In this document: positions 61,064 to 64,000 of the stretch, piece by piece
How the letters are laid out: every line of letters starts with the position of its first letter
How positions within the stretch are numbered: the first letter of the stretch is position 1
Origin: Streptomyces durocortorensis
GTDB taxonomy: Bacteria; Actinomycetota; Actinomycetes; Streptomycetales; Streptomycetaceae
Reading direction: 5' to 3'
NCBI RefSeq assembly: GCF_031760065.1
Contig: NZ_CP134500.1
Span: 5,208,001 to 5,272,000, forward strand
DNA: 64,000 nt
The notes under the pieces: generated by a model
Database searches by the model: none
What the model saw: only the letters and a program-made list of their open reading frames with translations
What the model was told of the DNA's origin: nothing
Made by a program: the position numbers and the translations under genes

Positions 61064-62299
61064 ATGCGGAAGATACTCATAGTCGGAGCCGGTCAGTCCG
61101 GGCTCCAGCTGGCCCTGGGCCTTCAGTCCAGAGGCTACGAAGTCACCCTCATGTCCAACCGCACGGCCGACGAGATCCGCACGGGCCGGGTCATGTCGAC
61201 GCAGGTCATGTTCCACACCGCGCTCCAGCACGAGCGGGACTACCAGCTGAACTTCTGGGAGTCCCAGGCCCCGAGGATCGAGGGCCTCGGCGTCTCCGTC
61301 GCCGCCCCCGACTCCTCGCGCGCCGTCGACTGGGTCGGCAAGCTGGACGGGTACGCGCAGTCCGTCGACCAGCGCGTGAAGATGGCGGGCTGGATGGAGA
61401 CCTTCGCCCAGCGTGGCGGGCAGCTGGTCATCCACGGGGCGGCCGTCTCCGACCTGGACTACTTCTCCCGCACCTACGACCTGGTGATGGTCTCGGCGGG
61501 CAAGGGCGAGCTGGTCTCCATGTTCGGCCGGGACGCGGCCCGTTCGCCGTTCGACGCCCCGCAGCGGGCACTGGCCGTCGCCTACGTCCACGGCATGGGC
61601 CCGCGCCCGGAGCACCCGGAGTTCGACGCGGTCCGCTGCAACCTGGTGCCGGGCGTCGGCGAGCTGTTCGTGATGCCGACTCTCACCACCTCCGGCCGGG
61701 CCGACATCCTCTTCTGGGAGGGCATCCCCGGCGGCCCGCTGGACGCCTTCCAGGGCATCAGGGACCCCTCCGAGCACCTCGCGAAGACGCTGGAACTCAT
61801 GGAGAAGTTCACGCCCTGGGAGTACGCCCGAGCCACCAGGGTCGAGCTGACCGACGCCAACGCAACCCTCGCGGGCCGTTACGCCCCCACCGTCCGCAAG
61901 CCGATCGGCCGGCTCCCCGGCGGCGGTCTGGTTCTCGGCGTCGCGGATGTCGTCGTGGCCAACGACCCGATCACCGGCCAGGGCTCCAACTCGGCGTCCA
62001 AGTGCGCCGACTCCTACCTGGACTCGATCATCGAGCACGGAGAGAAGGAGTTCGACGCGGCGTGGATGCAGTCCGCCTTCGACCGCTACTGGGACACCGC
62101 CCAGCACGTCGTGAGGTGGACCAACGCGATGCTCGGCGTCCCCCCGGAGCACGTGCTGAACCTGATCGGCGCGGCCGGTCAGCTCCAGCCCGTCGCGGAC
62201 CGCTTCGCCAACGGGTTCAACGACCCGGCGGACTTCGACGACTTCTTCTTCGAGCCGGAGAAGACGAACGCGTACCTGGCCTCGGTCTCCGGAGCCTGA
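61064..62299 (+). CDS. Styrene-monooxygenase-type flavoprotein (StyA-like)
   Basis: A 411-residue FAD-dependent monooxygenase. The N-terminal dinucleotide-binding site is KILIVGAGQSGLQLALGLQSRGYEVTLMSNRTADEIRTG, and FAD-binding NDPITGQGSNSASKCADSYL lies near residue 305. Residues RVMSTQVMFHTALQ and GIPGGPLDAF are those of styrene/indole monooxygenases, which need a separate flavin reductase (StyB). None is adjacent. The ATG at 61064 follows ACGGAGAG. It directly follows the conservon on the same strand and may be controlled or used by it. The substrate is unknown. Confidence 0.88.
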   Translation: MRKILIVGAGQSGLQLALGLQSRGYEVTLMSNRTADEIRTGRVMSTQVMFHTALQHERDYQLNFWESQAPRIEGLGVSVAAPDSSRAVDWVGKLDGYAQSVDQRVKMAGWMETFAQRGGQLVIHGAAVSDLDYFSRTYDLVMVSAGKGELVSMFGRDAARSPFDAPQRALAVAYVHGMGPRPEHPEFDAVRCNLVPGVGELFVMPTLTTSGRADILFWEGIPGGPLDAFQGIRDPSEHLAKTLELMEKFTPWEYARATRVELTDANATLAGRYAPTVRKPIGRLPGGGLVLGVADVVVANDPITGQGSNSASKCADSYLDSIIEHGEKEFDAAWMQSAFDRYWDTAQHVVRWTNAMLGVPPEHVLNLIGAAGQLQPVADRFANGFNDPADFDDFFFEPEKTNAYLASVSGA

Positions 62300-62313
62300 C
62301 AGCGGGTGTGCTT

Positions 62314-62348
62314 CGGCGGCCGGGCCCGCACCGCCGGTCCGGCCGCCG
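62314..62348. terminator. Terminator between the monooxygenase and NlpC/P60 genes
   Basis: A perfect 10-bp stem (62314-62323 with 62339-62348) lies between the two convergent genes. Confidence 0.75.
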
Positions 62349-62353
62349 GGAGC

Positions 62354-63568
62354 CTATTCGGGTGCCGCGTCCGGTGCCGTGTCCGCGCCGTACCCGGTGT
62401 CCGAGCCGTCGCGGGCGCCCTCGGGGAGATCCGGGAGCGTGTACGCGGACAGCGGTACGCCGCCGGGGTCCGGGCGGACGGCCCCGAGCAGCGGGTTCGA
62501 CGCCACCGGGGAGACCTTCACCTCCGTACCGGGGCGGGGTGCCTGCACCACGAGGCCGTTGCCGATGTACAGCGCCACATGGGTCGCCTTCGGGAAGTAG
62601 ACCACCAGGTCGCCGGGGCGCAGTGAGGAGAGCGGCACCTTCGGGAGCCGCTTCCACTGTTCCTGCGAGGTGCGCGGGATCGGCCGTCCGGCCGACGACC
62701 AGGCCCGGGACGTCAGCCCGGAGCAGTCGAAGGACCCCGGCCCCTCCGCGCCCCACACGTACGGCTTGCCGATCTGCCGGATCGCGTACGCCACGGCGTC
62801 GCCGCCCTGCCGTGTGGGCGGCCGGGTGGAGCTGAGGGCCCCGGAGGCGACCAGTTCGCGCTGGGCCGCCGCCACGCCCTGCTGCTCAAGACCGGCCAGC
62901 TGGTCCAGTTGCTCGGCGGAGAGCGTGGCGAGCAGGGCCTCGACCCGCTCCAGCTTGCCGCGCACGGTGTCGCGCTGCTTCTTCTGCCGCGCGGCCAGCT
63001 TCTTCTGCTGGTCCATCGCCTTCCGGGACGCGGAGGCCAGCGTGTCCGCGCGCCGGGCCGATTCGGTCAGCCGGTCCACCGTAGCCGCACGGCCCGCGGC
63101 CACGCGCTCGATGACGTGGGTCTGGTCCAGGGCCCGCAACGGGTCCCGGGCCAGCAGCAGCTGGAGGAACGCGGAGAAGTCGGTGCGCCCCTGGTACTGC
63201 TCCCGGGCCAGCCGCCCGGCGTCGCCGCGGCTGAGTTCCAGCGCGGCCCGCGCCTTCGTCAGGTCGGAGTCGACCTTCTTCGCCCGCGCGGTCTGCTTCT
63301 TCAGCTTCTCGGCGGTGGCGTTGTAGGCCTCGCTCGCCTCCTCCGCCTCCTGGTAGAGGGTCTGCAACTCGCGCAGAAGGGTGGCGACACTCCTCGGCGC
63401 CCCGGCCTCGGGGGCGGCGAGGGCGGTCTCGGCGTCGACGAGGGGAGCGGATGAGGAATCGTCGGACGGTACGGGGTCCGGCTCGGCGGGTGCGGCGATG
63501 GCCGGGGAGACCGTGAGCGCCGCGGTGAGGGCGGTCGTACAGACCGCGCGCAGGAGCCTGCCTGACAC
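62354..63568 (-). CDS. Secreted NlpC/P60 peptidoglycan hydrolase with coiled coil
   Basis: A 404-residue exported wall hydrolase. The signal peptide (LLRAVCTTALTAALTVSPAIA) is followed by a linker and a long coiled coil (about 60-245). The catalytic domain has FDCSGLTSRAWSSAG with the nucleophile Cys, VVYFPKATHVALYIGNG with the His, and a downstream Gln. Such RipA-type proteins cut the peptide stem in the cell wall. The GTG at 63568 lies after GGAGGTGAT. The coiled coil may hold it inactive, as in RipA-like enzymes. It converges on the monooxygenase. Confidence 0.92.
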   Translation of the reverse strand: MSGRLLRAVCTTALTAALTVSPAIAAPAEPDPVPSDDSSSAPLVDAETALAAPEAGAPRSVATLLRELQTLYQEAEEASEAYNATAEKLKKQTARAKKVDSDLTKARAALELSRGDAGRLAREQYQGRTDFSAFLQLLLARDPLRALDQTHVIERVAAGRAATVDRLTESARRADTLASASRKAMDQQKKLAARQKKQRDTVRGKLERVEALLATLSAEQLDQLAGLEQQGVAAAQRELVASGALSSTRPPTRQGGDAVAYAIRQIGKPYVWGAEGPGSFDCSGLTSRAWSSAGRPIPRTSQEQWKRLPKVPLSSLRPGDLVVYFPKATHVALYIGNGLVVQAPRPGTEVKVSPVASNPLLGAVRPDPGGVPLSAYTLPDLPEGARDGSDTGYGADTAPDAAPE

Positions 63569-63697
63569 GACATCACCTCCGTGACCCAAAGTGGGTTGAT
63601 CCGATTAATCCGGTCACTCGGTGTCAGGTGATGCAAGCACTGCGCGGCGTGCCGTCCGAGGAATCCCCCGGACGGCGGTGGGGGGAGGGGGAGGGCC

Positions 63698-64000
63698 TCA
63701 GACCACGGGGAAGGCGTAGAAGACCTTGTCCCGCTGGACGACGGCGGTCCTGCCGACCGTGAGCGTCCGGTACGGCGCGATCACCGTCCCGCCCTTGGGG
63801 TCGGTGGCACCGATGTCCTGGAACTTCCACAGCCGCTCACCGTCGGCCGCCGAGAACGCCGTGACCTGGATCGCGTCGGCGGCGATCAGGGTCTTCTCGC
63901 TGGCGCTCAGCGTGATGGACGGGGCGTTCCCGATCCCCGGCACCTCCGTGGAGCGGCGCCACACGAGCCGGCCGGTCTCCCGTTCCACCGCGCCGACCTG
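63698..64000 (-). CDS. PQQ-type beta-propeller repeat protein (partial, C-terminal)
   Basis: The window edge cuts the gene; about 100 C-terminal residues are visible. They show the repeat pattern of PQQ-like beta-propellers: VERETGRLVWRRS, VTAFSAADGERLWKFQD. The start and any membrane anchor are outside. Many Streptomyces proteins of this type are kinase-linked or lipoprotein; this one cannot be placed further. Confidence 0.75.
   Translation of the reverse strand, partial: QVGAVERETGRLVWRRSTEVPGIGNAPSITLSASEKTLIAADAIQVTAFSAADGERLWKFQDIGATDPKGGTVIAPYRTLTVGRTAVVQRDKVFYAFPVV

Noticed and set aside
63569..63697. A c-di-AMP riboswitch before the NlpC/P60 gene
   Set aside because: Only about 130 bases separate it from the next gene and no conserved ydaO-type elements were visible.

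Overview
The window is chromosomal DNA of a Streptomyces (or very close relative). GC content is above 70%, GTG starts are common, and there is a run of typical Streptomyces genes: wblE, sigH with its anti-sigma gene, nickel superoxide dismutase sodN/sodX, fused oxoglutarate dehydrogenase/decarboxylase kgd, lon, and a conservon (cvnABCD). The right and left ends cut through genes.

Layout. 1-4.9 kb: amino-sugar metabolism (end of a GH3 glycosidase, nagB, a SIS-domain gene) and a PdtaS-type sensor kinase, with two DasR-box-like sites. 5-8.7 kb: development and stress regulators (wblE, lipid kinase, sigH and prsH). 9-11.8 kb: a PLP enzyme and a nitric-oxide module (flavohaemoglobin plus NsrR) with two nearly identical 20-bp operator candidates. 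12-15.2 kb: the most unusual locus, an EshA-type family 2B encapsulin (a shell protein carrying a cyclic-nucleotide-binding fold), then a polyprenyl diphosphate synthase as probable cargo and a GNAT acetyltransferase, with a perfect 18-bp hairpin between shell and cargo genes. 15.3-20 kb: accessory oxidoreductases and an LPDTG-anchored wall protein. 20-26.7 kb: a probable six-gene operon on the minus strand (hydrolase, membrane acyltransferase, histidine kinase, response regulator, two DUF1266 paralogues) with overlapping genes. 26.7-28 kb: a scar of gene fragments, a degenerate tRNA and a transposase remnant.

28-42 kb: sodN/sodX, a CGNR regulator, a methyltransferase, a polar amino-acid ABC transporter, malic enzyme, an MDR oxidoreductase, a GH5 glycosidase, a small HTH/ClpN pair and a PadR/DUF4097 pair. 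42.7-49 kb: kgd and an OmpR-type two-component system. 49-55.8 kb: a spermidine-synthase-like gene, a nucleotidyltransferase, lon with a HAIR-like HspR site, a polysaccharide deacetylase lipoprotein, a MarR regulator and a PP2C-like protein. 56-62.3 kb: a conservon followed by a styrene-monooxygenase-type flavoprotein. 62.3-64 kb: an NlpC/P60 wall hydrolase and the end of a beta-propeller gene.

Convergent gene pairs are commonly separated by perfect GC-rich hairpins. All functions were read by eye from translated sequence. No database search was run, so family names rest on recognised motifs.
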